Shown here one piece after another: positions 15,900-22,765 of a stretch of 47,297 nucleotides of DNA. The translations under genes and the position numbers were made by a program. The DNA is from an uncultured Bacilli bacterium (GTDB taxonomy: Bacteria > Bacillota_I > Bacilli_A > RF39 > UBA660): contig CAKONF010000005.1 of assembly GCA_934097015.1 (NCBI GenBank), positions 1 through 47,297 on the forward strand. Direction: 5' to 3'. Position 1 is the stretch's first letter. Each line of letters starts with the position of its first letter. The notes beneath the pieces were generated by a model that was not told the origin of the DNA, made no database searches, and was given only the letters and a program-made list of their open reading frames with translations.

Positions 15900-16184
15900 A
15901 TGTTATATTTAAGTTTAAACATTCAACGTTTTGCTCATGTTAAAGCACAAGGTTCAACACATAATGGCCGTGATAGTGAAGGTAGAAGATTAGGAGCTAA
16001 AGCTAGTGACGGTGAAACTATAAATGCTGGATCTATTATATATAGACAAAGAGGAACTAAGATTTATCCTGGTAAAAACGTTGGTATGGGTAAAGATCAT
16101 ACATTATTCGCATTAGTTCGTGGTGTTGTAAGATACGAAAGATGTGGAAGAGATAAGAAAAAAGTTAGTGTATACGAAGCTTAA
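15900..16184 (+). CDS. rpmA: 50S ribosomal protein L27 with Prp-cleavable extension
   Basis: Large-subunit protein near the peptidyl-transferase centre. I start it at 15900 (MLYLSLNIQRFAH) rather than 15894 because GAGG is then at normal spacing and the N-terminus matches the Firmicute extension. The Prp motif, usually LNLQFFA, reads LNIQRFA here, with cleavage expected just before AHVKAQG. The rest is standard: GSTHNGRDSEGRRLG, IIYRQRGTKIYPG and GKDHTLFALVRG. The Arg replacing the first Phe of the motif is unusual. Confidence 0.95.
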   Translation: MLYLSLNIQRFAHVKAQGSTHNGRDSEGRRLGAKASDGETINAGSIIYRQRGTKIYPGKNVGMGKDHTLFALVRGVVRYERCGRDKKKVSVYEA

Positions 16185-16187
16185 TTA

Positions 16188-16216
16188 GATATCATCTTAT
16201 GATGATATTTTTTCTT
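16188..16216 (+). terminator. Terminator of rplU-prp-rpmA operon
   Basis: GATATCATC (16188-16196), TTAT loop, GATGATATT (16201-16209), then T-rich. A strong 9-bp stem (one G-U). Confidence 0.85.
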
Positions 16217-16260
16217 GATAAAGATTATTTAATTTAGTAAAATGATTGTGAGGTGTTAAT

Positions 16261-16899
16261 ATGCGTTATAATAAAGTAGTTAATGCAGATAAAATAATTA
16301 ATAGTAGTAGCTATTTAGTAAAGAGTCCTGAAATGTATAAAAATAAATGGAGAAATGTATTTGGAAATAATAATCCTATATGTTTAGAACTTGGAATGGG
16401 TAGAGGTAGTTTTATAATTGGAATGGCTAAAAAATATCCTAATATAAATTTTATAGGACTTGAACTTGATGTTAATCAAACTGCTACTGCTGTAAAGAAT
16501 ACAAGTGGAATGAAACTTGATAATTTAAAAATGATATGTGCTGATGCAAATAATATAATAAATTATTTTGGTAAAGAAATAGATACAATATATTTAACTT
16601 TTTCTGAACCTTGGCCTAAAAAACAAGATGAAAAGAAAAGATTTACTTCAATTAATTATTTAAAATTATATGATAGAATATTTAAGAAGAATAAACATAT
16701 TATATTAAAAACTGATAATAAAATATTATTTCAATCTGGATTAGAAAGTTTGAGTAGCTATTGGTATACATTTGATGTAGTTAGTTTAGATTTGCATAAT
16801 GATGAAAGAAATATAAAAAATGTAATGACTGATTTTGAAATGCAATATTATAAAGAACATAGACAGATATATTATTTAGATGCTTCTTTTAAAAATTAA
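16261..16899 (+). CDS. trmB: tRNA (guanine-N7-)-methyltransferase
   Basis: SAM-dependent formation of m7G46 in tRNA. The SAM site is CLELGMGRGSF (about 42-52), followed by the FIGLELD acidic loop. The substrate motif FSEPWPKKQDEKKR (about 118-131) and the C-terminal MTDFEMQYYKEHRQIYYL segment are typical of TrmB. The length of 212 aa is normal. Its ATG follows GTGAGGTG. Single gene with terminator. Confidence 0.93.
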   Translation: MRYNKVVNADKIINSSSYLVKSPEMYKNKWRNVFGNNNPICLELGMGRGSFIIGMAKKYPNINFIGLELDVNQTATAVKNTSGMKLDNLKMICADANNIINYFGKEIDTIYLTFSEPWPKKQDEKKRFTSINYLKLYDRIFKKNKHIILKTDNKILFQSGLESLSSYWYTFDVVSLDLHNDERNIKNVMTDFEMQYYKEHRQIYYLDASFKN

Positions 16900-16928
16900 A
16901 AGTATTTAATTAGTAATACTTTTTTTTA
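16898..16928 (+). terminator. Terminator after trmB
   Basis: AAAAGTATT (16898-16906) pairs with AATACTTTT (16915-16923), followed by a T run. Confidence 0.8.
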
Positions 16929-16968
16929 ATGATAAATTATGATAAAATTTTCTTAGTAAGGTGATGTT

Positions 16969-17631
16969 ATGGGAAAGTGTGATTTTTTAAAAAACTCTAT
17001 TATTGCCTATAGGGGTATATATAATAACATAACTATATATGAAAATAGTTTAGAATCTATTATGTATGCTGTTAAAAATAATTTAAGTGTTAGTATAGAT
17101 GTTAGATATACTAATGATGAAATTATAGTGTTTAGTGATAAAGATGGTACTAGATTATTAAAATTAAAAGATAATATAAATACTTTAAGTAAAGAAGAAT
17201 TAGATTATATAAGTGGGTATAGTATTCCTAAATTAGTTGATGTTTTAAATAATATTGATGGTAAAGTACCAGTATTAATAAATATTTATGATAATGATAA
17301 AGTGTTTAGAAATACATTAAATAAGATATTAGATAATTATAAAGGAAAGTTTTTGATATTAAGTGATGATATAGATGTAATAAAGTATTATAAAAAAAAG
17401 TATGTAGTAGGGCTTAATATTGAAGATAAGAATATTAAATATTTAGATAAGAATTATGATGTTGATGTTATTAATATTAAATATAATATTTTAGACAAGA
17501 GAGAAATTAATGTTTTAAAAGATGATTATTATGTTATTGGTAGTGTGATAAATAATAGAAAAGATGCTGAATATTATATTAAAATATTTAATAATTTGAT
17601 TATTGATAATGTTGAGGAGGTATTTAAATGA
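16969..17631 (+). CDS. GDPD-fold protein lacking catalytic residues
   Basis: The overall pattern matches glycerophosphodiester phosphodiesterases: an N-terminal IAYRGIYNN strand, YENSLESIMYAVKN, SIDVRYTNDEIIVFSD, then NTLSKEELDYI and IPKLVDVLN. The key residues differ: Tyr replaces the first catalytic His (YRG for HRG), Asp replaces the metal-ligand Glu (DVR for ELD/EVD), and FSD replaces the second His (VxHD). It is therefore probably not an active phosphodiesterase, and may bind a ligand or be regulatory. Its stop overlaps the tdk start by 4 nt, so it is cotranscribed with the nucleotide kinases. It is distinct from the intact GDPD at 5983. Confidence 0.65.
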   Translation: MGKCDFLKNSIIAYRGIYNNITIYENSLESIMYAVKNNLSVSIDVRYTNDEIIVFSDKDGTRLLKLKDNINTLSKEELDYISGYSIPKLVDVLNNIDGKVPVLINIYDNDKVFRNTLNKILDNYKGKFLILSDDIDVIKYYKKKYVVGLNIEDKNIKYLDKNYDVDVINIKYNILDKREINVLKDDYYVIGSVINNRKDAEYYIKIFNNLIIDNVEEVFK

Positions 17632-18164
17632 TAAAGACTTTTACAGGACCTATGTTTAGTGGTAAGACAACTGCTCTTTTATCTACTTATTTTAAGATGT
17701 GGAATAAAAAGAATATAATGTGTTTTAAACCTAGAATTAATACTAGAGATGATGGTATAAAATCTAAAGATATTAAAGAGAATGTAGATGCTATATTAAT
17801 TGATGATCTAAGTGATATATTAGAACATATAAAAAAGAATACTAGAACTATATTTATTGATGAAGGTAATTTTTTGAAAGGGGATGTTAGTGTTTTAACA
17901 GATTTAAGTATTGATAAGAATATTGATATTTATGTATGTGGGTTAAATATGACAAGTGAACAAAAACCTTTTGGAATAATGCCTAATATACTTAGTGTTA
18001 GTGATGAAATTGAAATATGTAAAGGATATTGTACTGAATGTAATAGACCTGCTAGTTATACGTATTTTGAGGGTGGTAAGGATAGTGATATAGTTGTTGG
18101 TGATAGTGGATATATTACTTTATGTGAAGATTGTTTAAGAAAAAGGAGAAAGAATAATGAGTAG
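17628..18164 (+). CDS. tdk: Thymidine kinase
   Basis: Phosphorylates thymidine in the salvage pathway. P-loop GPMFSGKTT (7-15); FIDEGNFL is the family DEAQF-type motif; the lasso domain has two CxxC pairs (CTEC and CEDC) that bind zinc. The length of 178 aa fits type II TK. It overlaps tmk by 8 nt, and the AGGAGG ribosome-binding site lies inside the preceding gene. The tdk-tmk pairing delivers dTDP from thymidine. Confidence 0.93.
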   Translation: MIKTFTGPMFSGKTTALLSTYFKMWNKKNIMCFKPRINTRDDGIKSKDIKENVDAILIDDLSDILEHIKKNTRTIFIDEGNFLKGDVSVLTDLSIDKNIDIYVCGLNMTSEQKPFGIMPNILSVSDEIEICKGYCTECNRPASYTYFEGGKDSDIVVGDSGYITLCEDCLRKRRKNNE

Positions 18165-18834
18165 AGGTAAATTGATTGTAATTGAGGGAACAGATTGTAG
18201 TGGAAAAGAAACTCAAGCTAAGATGTTGTTAAATAGATTAAAAAGTGATGGAGTTAAAATTGAAGAAAGAGCATTTCCTATGTATGATACTCCTACGGGT
18301 AAAATAATTGGTGGTGCACTTTTGGGGAAGAGTCATATAGGAGAATCTGTTTTTTCTAATGTAAGTAAATTAAATCCTAAGGTTGCTGCACTTTATTATG
18401 CTGCTGATAGACTTTATAATATTGATGAAATAAATAAAATGCTTGATAGTGGTATAAATGTTATATTAGATAGATATGTTGAGAGCAATATGGGACATCA
18501 AGCTGGTAAATTAAAAGATAAACAAGAAAAGTTAGATATGATGAATTGGTTGGAAAGTCTTGAATATGATTTGTTAGAACTTCCTAGACCAGATATGGTA
18601 TTGTTTTTGTTTATGCCATATCAATATACTATTGAACTTAGAAATAAACGTGGAGAAGCACCTGATGAAGTTGAAAAAGATGTAGAATATTTACATAATG
18701 CTGAAGAAACATATAGTTTAATGGCTAGCAAATACGATTATAAAGTGATTTATTGTGTTGAAGATGAAAGAATAAGAACAATTGAAGAAATAAATAATGA
18801 TGTTTATGAATATGTTAAAGATAAGTTAAAATAG
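18157..18834 (+). CDS. tmk: Thymidylate kinase
   Basis: Phosphorylates dTMP to dTDP. P-loop EGTDCSGKETQ (10-20), DRYVESNMGHQAG (about 102-114) as the DRY/substrate motif, and a LID-like segment near ELRNKRGEAPDE. The length of 225 aa is in range. Cys in the P-loop (DCSGK for DGSGK) and the LID sequence suggest the dTMP-kinase-like branch found in AT-rich lineages and Mollicutes. AAGGAGAAAG precedes the ATG. Cotranscribed with tdk. Confidence 0.85.
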   Translation: MSRGKLIVIEGTDCSGKETQAKMLLNRLKSDGVKIEERAFPMYDTPTGKIIGGALLGKSHIGESVFSNVSKLNPKVAALYYAADRLYNIDEINKMLDSGINVILDRYVESNMGHQAGKLKDKQEKLDMMNWLESLEYDLLELPRPDMVLFLFMPYQYTIELRNKRGEAPDEVEKDVEYLHNAEETYSLMASKYDYKVIYCVEDERIRTIEEINNDVYEYVKDKLK

Positions 18835-18880
18835 TTTTGACTTATTCTTTTTTATATAATATTATATTTTTGGTGGTTAT

Positions 18881-19555
18881 ATGAAATATGTTTTAATAAC
18901 TGGTGGAAGTCAAGGACTAGGTAAAAGTCTTGTAAATGTTTTTGCTAGCAATCATTATAATGTTGTTATTGGTTATTTAAGTAATAGAGATAATGCATTA
19001 AAATTATGTGAAGAAATTAATAGTAAATATAATGTAAATTGTGTTGCAAAGAAAATTGATATTACTTGTAAAGATGATGTAAAAGCTATGTTTAATGAAT
19101 TTGATATAGATATTTTAATAAATAATGCTAGTTTGTCTATGGATAATTATATTGAAGATAAAAGTTTTGAAGAATTTATGAAAGTTGTTGAAGTTAATTT
19201 AGGCGGTACTTATATGATGTGTAAGTATGCTAAAAATGTTAAAACTATTGTTAATATTAGTAGTAAAGATGGTATTGATACTTATAGTCCTATTAGTTTA
19301 GATTACTCCAGTAGTAAAGCAGGTATTATTAATTTATCTCGTAATTTAAGTTTATATTATAAAGATAAAAAAATAATTTGTATCTGTCCTGGTTGGATTA
19401 ATACAGAAAGTGTAATGAATATGAATCCTCTTTATTTGAGTAATGAAATGAAAAGAATAAGACAGAATGAACTTTTGGATAAAGATTATATTGCTAAGAA
19501 GATTTTTGAGGTAGTAACTGGGGATGTAGAAAGTGGAAGTGTTATAGAAATATGA
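18881..19555 (+). CDS. Short-chain dehydrogenase/reductase
   Basis: An NAD(P)-dependent oxidoreductase with the classical SDR set: TGGSQGLG (7-14), INNAS (about 83-87), an upstream Ser in NISSKDG, and Tyr142-x3-Lys146 (YSSSK). ICPGWINTE follows the active site as in FabG-like enzymes. The length of 224 aa is slightly short. The substrate cannot be read from the sequence; FabG-like 3-oxoacyl reduction is one option, but no fatty-acid genes are nearby. Its stop overlaps the next start by 4 nt (ATGA). Confidence 0.8.
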   Translation: MKYVLITGGSQGLGKSLVNVFASNHYNVVIGYLSNRDNALKLCEEINSKYNVNCVAKKIDITCKDDVKAMFNEFDIDILINNASLSMDNYIEDKSFEEFMKVVEVNLGGTYMMCKYAKNVKTIVNISSKDGIDTYSPISLDYSSSKAGIINLSRNLSLYYKDKKIICICPGWINTESVMNMNPLYLSNEMKRIRQNELLDKDYIAKKIFEVVTGDVESGSVIEI

Positions 19556-20787
19556 ATAAAGAAGATATAATTAAGTTAATAAATGAATGTGAAAATGAAT
19601 TAAAAAGTGAATTTGATAAAGTAGATAAAATATGTGAAGAAAATACTTTTAAAGTGATGGATGTTTTTAGAAATAATAATGTTAGTGAAGTTCATTTTAA
19701 TAGTACTACAGGGTATGGATATGGTGATACAGGTCGTGATGTTGTTGAAAAAGTATATAGTGATATATTTCATACAGAAGCTAGTTTAGTTAGAAATCAA
19801 TTTATTAGTGCATCTCATGCTTTGTGTGTATGTTTATTTGGATTATTAAGACCTGGAGATGTTATGTTATCTATCAGCGGTACTCCATATGATACATTAC
19901 ATGAAGTAATTGGTATAAAAGAGAATGATAGTAGTTTAATTAGTTTTGGTGTTAAATATGAAGAAATTGATTTAATTAATGATGATTTTGATTATGATAA
20001 GATAAGGTTTGCTTTAAAAAATAAAAAGTATAAATTAGTACATGTACAAAGAAGTAAAGGTTATAGTACTAGAAAGAGTTTAGTTATTGATAAGGTTAAA
20101 AGAGTTATAGACTTAATAAGAAGTGTTGATAAAGATGTAATTATTATGGTTGATAATTGTTATTGTGAATTAGTTAGTAATTTGGAACCTAGTGATGTTG
20201 GTGCTGATGTTGTAGTTGGTTCTTTAATAAAAAATTTGGGTGCTGGAATATGTAATAATGGTGCTTATATTGTTGGAAAGAAGAAGTATATTGGATTATG
20301 TGCTGAAAGATTAACTTTGCCAGGAGAGGGAATTGATGTTGGACCTAGTTTAGGTGCTAATAAAGATTTTTTGAAAGGATTATTTTTTGCTCCTAGTGTT
20401 GTTAGAAGCAGTTTAAAGGTTTCAATATTAACTAGTATGGTATTAGAAAAATTAGGATATAATGTAGAACCTAGATATAATGAAGAAAGAGCAGATATAG
20501 TAGAAAATGTAATATTTAATGATAAGGATAAATTAATAAAATATGTACAAGGAATACAAAATGGAAGTGCTATAGATTCAAATGTTTTACCAATTCCAGT
20601 AAAAACACCTGGCTATGATGATGAAGTTATTATGGCTAGTGGTGCATTTACACAAGGTTCAAGTATTGAAATGAGTTGTGATGGTCCTATTAGAAGTCCA
20701 TATATTGCTTATCAACAAGGTGGATTAACTTATGAAACTGGAAAGTATACTTTAATATGTGCTATAGATTATTTATTGAATAAGTAG
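19552..20787 (+). CDS. PLP-dependent aluminium-resistance / methionine gamma-lyase-like protein
   Basis: Fold-type I PLP enzyme of the family annotated as aluminium-resistance or methionine gamma-lyase family protein (YnbB of Bacillus). Landmarks: FNSTTGYGYGDTGRD near residues 46-60, MVDNCYCEL, and the PLP Schiff-base Lys227 in GSLIKNLGAG, followed by a GAYIVG strand. The length of 411 aa matches the family. The physiological reaction is not settled for this family. It is translationally coupled to the SDR. Confidence 0.82.
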   Translation: MNKEDIIKLINECENELKSEFDKVDKICEENTFKVMDVFRNNNVSEVHFNSTTGYGYGDTGRDVVEKVYSDIFHTEASLVRNQFISASHALCVCLFGLLRPGDVMLSISGTPYDTLHEVIGIKENDSSLISFGVKYEEIDLINDDFDYDKIRFALKNKKYKLVHVQRSKGYSTRKSLVIDKVKRVIDLIRSVDKDVIIMVDNCYCELVSNLEPSDVGADVVVGSLIKNLGAGICNNGAYIVGKKKYIGLCAERLTLPGEGIDVGPSLGANKDFLKGLFFAPSVVRSSLKVSILTSMVLEKLGYNVEPRYNEERADIVENVIFNDKDKLIKYVQGIQNGSAIDSNVLPIPVKTPGYDDEVIMASGAFTQGSSIEMSCDGPIRSPYIAYQQGGLTYETGKYTLICAIDYLLNK

Positions 20788-20816
20788 TTTTGTAGTCGAA
20801 AAAATCAGAAAAAAAG

Positions 20817-20850
20817 AAAGTTTTTCGAGTGTAGGTCGAAAAACTTTTTG
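20817..20850 (+). terminator. Strong terminator after PLP enzyme
   Basis: AAAGTTTTTCGA (20817-20828) pairs perfectly with TCGAAAAACTTT (20836-20847) around 7 nt, and a T run (20845-20849) overlaps the 3' arm. Confidence 0.75.
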
Positions 20851-20861
20851 ACTTTAATAGT

Positions 20862-20960
20862 ATGTTATTTTATACTTTATCTGATGATGAAGTTGTTAAA
20901 AGAGAATTTGGTGCTTATGATAATGTAAATGATAATTATCCAATGTTGGAGAGTAATTAA
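20862..20960 (+). pseudogene. Short acidic ORF, probable gene fragment (32 aa)
   Basis: An ATG ORF starting MLFYTLSDDEVVKREFGAYD and ending MLESN lies between two terminators with no Shine-Dalgarno. Its composition is protein-like (YTLSDDEVVKREF) rather than random for such an AT-rich region. It is more likely the remnant of a lost gene than an expressed peptide. The family is not recognised. Confidence 0.3.
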
Positions 20961-20989
20961 TTTGTTTGATTACTGTTTAATTAATTGAA

Positions 20990-21015
20990 AGATATAGATA
21001 TATGTCTTTTTTTTG
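20990..21015 (+). terminator. Terminator hairpin
   Basis: AGATATA (20990-20996), GATA loop, TATGTCT (21001-21007) with one G-U, then eight T. It follows the acidic ORF fragment and is consistent with a former gene there. Confidence 0.6.
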
Positions 21016-21040
21016 TGTATAATTAGTTAAGGTGATTGTA

Positions 21041-21139
21041 GTGCAAAAAGACATTTTTATAAATATAATAATTAATATAAAACAATGTATAAAAAAATTT
21101 AAAAATATGATATTAAATTATAAGGTGAATCAGATATGA
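21041..21139 (+). CDS. Small ORF coupled to MATE-like gene (32 aa)
   Basis: A GTG start with AAGGTGAT upstream opens a 32-codon ORF, basic and isoleucine-rich (begins MQKDIFINIIINIKQCIKKF), whose stop overlaps the ATG of the next gene as ATATGA. The placement suggests a leader peptide or translational coupler for the membrane protein. It may be a chance ORF, because start codon use and composition are weak evidence. Confidence 0.35.
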   Translation: MQKDIFINIIINIKQCIKKFKNMILNYKVNQI

Positions 21140-22329
21140 AACGTTTGTTAAGAATAAGTTTTGATTTGTCATTGTTATCTTTTATACCAATAATATCTTG
21201 GCTTTTACTAGGTATAATTATAGATAAAAATTTAATTAATATTTTTACTTTAACTTATCCACTACAATTTTTATATTATATTATTAAATCTATTTTTTCA
21301 ACTGGAGCAAATATTAGCAAAGAAAAAGATAAAAATAACAATGCTACAATGTCAGGATTACTATTAGGAACAATAGTTTCAACAATTGTTTTTACAATTA
21401 TATTGTTAAATGTTGATAACTATATAAATTTTATGAATATGGATGTAGAGTTTTATAAAAACTTTACTATTTATTCAATTTTACAATTATATATATGTTT
21501 AGAATTTGCTATGATGCAAGATAAATTATATTATGAAGAAAATAATAAATTGGCAAATAAAAATTCTATAATATTTAATTCATTAAATTTTATTTTGTTA
21601 ATTGGAACTTCTTTGATTATAAAAAATCAAATTGTAATAATAACTATAACTTTAATTCCTTTATTGTTATTTACGATATATGTGTACATAAAAAATAGTA
21701 ATAAATTTAAATTTGATATAAACGTATTGAAATGTATAAAATATGATTCAGTGGAATTGTTTAACAATGTTGCATTCTTTTTAATATTTTTATTTGGGTT
21801 ATCAAATGCTTTAGAATATGGTGAGGTTTATGCAACTGCATTAACCTTTATTTCATTAATTACTGATACACAGTGGGATACAGCTGATGCTATTGTGGTA
21901 GCTTCTAATATTGATATAAGTAAAAATAAATTTAATTATAAAGAGCATATGAGTAATTCTTATAAATTATTATCAATTTTATTCGGTACAAGCTTATTAA
22001 TGTTTGTTATCTTATATAATTTTTATGATTTGAATTTTAAAATTACTTTGATTTATTTTTCTTTTGAAATTGTTAATTTTTTAATTTATCCAATATATAG
22101 AATTAAAACTTGTTATTTACAATTAGAATATTCAGCATTTATAACAACGTCGAATAAAATAATTGCATCTATAGTTAGAATGTTTATGTCTTTATTGAGG
22201 ACACCATTTTGTACTGGAATAGGACAAGTGTGTTCCTCTATATATCAATTTATAACTGTTAGTGTATTATTTAATCATAATTATAAAGTAAATAAAGATG
22301 GATTTATACAAAAAAACTTGCATAAATGA
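21136..22329 (+). CDS. Polytopic membrane protein, MATE/flippase-like
   Basis: About ten to eleven hydrophobic segments spread over 397 residues, without a cleavable signal. Overall layout and segments such as IKSIFSTGANISKEKDKNNN and the late DTQWDTADAIVVAS resemble MATE-family or polysaccharide-flippase proteins, which export small molecules or lipid-linked sugars. Length is slightly below the 12-helix norm (about 450). Codon use is less biased to GTT/AGT than in its neighbours, which may indicate transfer. Substrate unknown; the rpsO promoter lies across its 3' end. Confidence 0.5.
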   Translation: MKRLLRISFDLSLLSFIPIISWLLLGIIIDKNLINIFTLTYPLQFLYYIIKSIFSTGANISKEKDKNNNATMSGLLLGTIVSTIVFTIILLNVDNYINFMNMDVEFYKNFTIYSILQLYICLEFAMMQDKLYYEENNKLANKNSIIFNSLNFILLIGTSLIIKNQIVIITITLIPLLLFTIYVYIKNSNKFKFDINVLKCIKYDSVELFNNVAFFLIFLFGLSNALEYGEVYATALTFISLITDTQWDTADAIVVASNIDISKNKFNYKEHMSNSYKLLSILFGTSLLMFVILYNFYDLNFKITLIYFSFEIVNFLIYPIYRIKTCYLQLEYSAFITTSNKIIASIVRMFMSLLRTPFCTGIGQVCSSIYQFITVSVLFNHNYKVNKDGFIQKNLHK

Positions 22330-22346
22330 TGATTTATGTGTATAAT
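22318..22346 (+). promoter_or_regulatory. rpsO promoter
   Basis: TTGCAT (22318-22323), 17 bp, TATAAT (22341-22346). The -35 overlaps the end of the preceding gene. CATAAAT/ATTTATG inside the spacer region can form a hairpin. Confidence 0.7.
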
Positions 22347-22352
22347 ATCAAA

Positions 22353-22434
22353 TGTAAAAGTTATTTCATGGATTTAATTTACTCCGAATTATATCTATGA
22401 TATGACGGTTAATAGAAAAATGGAGGTTAATTTT
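22353..22434 (+). promoter_or_regulatory. rpsO leader
   Basis: About 80 nt separate the promoter from rpsO. S15 commonly autoregulates through its mRNA leader, and length and position fit, but no specific S15-binding motif was identified. Listed as a location for such an element. Confidence 0.3.
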
Positions 22435-22704
22435 ATGGCAGTTACAAAAGAAAGAAAAGCTGAATTAGTTAAAAAGTTTGGTAAAGACGAAAAAGATACT
22501 GGTTCAAGTAAAGTTCAAATAGCTATATTAACAGATGAAATTAATGATTTAACTGAACATTTAAAAGTTCATAAACATGATTATCATTCTAAACGTGGAT
22601 TATTAATGAAAGTTGGTAAGAGACGTAGTTTATTAGACTATTTAAAAAGAACTGATGTAGTTAGTTATAGAGAACTAATTAAAGAATTAAATATAAGAAA
22701 GTAG
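22435..22704 (+). CDS. rpsO: 30S ribosomal protein S15
   Basis: Small-subunit protein that nucleates the central domain. I start it at 22435 (MAVTKERKAEL), where ATGGAGGT lies at good spacing, giving the standard 89 residues; the upstream ATG would add 11 atypical residues. Diagnostic segments: DTGSSKVQIAILTDEI, LKVHKHDYHSKRGLL and KRRSLLDYLKR. rpsO directly precedes pnp, the conserved bacterial order. Confidence 0.96.
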   Translation: MAVTKERKAELVKKFGKDEKDTGSSKVQIAILTDEINDLTEHLKVHKHDYHSKRGLLMKVGKRRSLLDYLKRTDVVSYRELIKELNIRK

Positions 22705-22732
22705 GCACATTATTTTTTGTGTCTTTTTATTT
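22703..22732 (+). terminator. Weak terminator/processing hairpin between rpsO and pnp
   Basis: AGGCACA (22703-22709) pairs with TGTGTCT (22718-22724) with one G-U, followed by a T-rich stretch. In other bacteria this intergenic region carries a partial terminator and RNase III processing site. Confidence 0.5.
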
Positions 22733-22765
22733 TTTGAAAATATTGATATTTGTAGGAGGTAAAGA

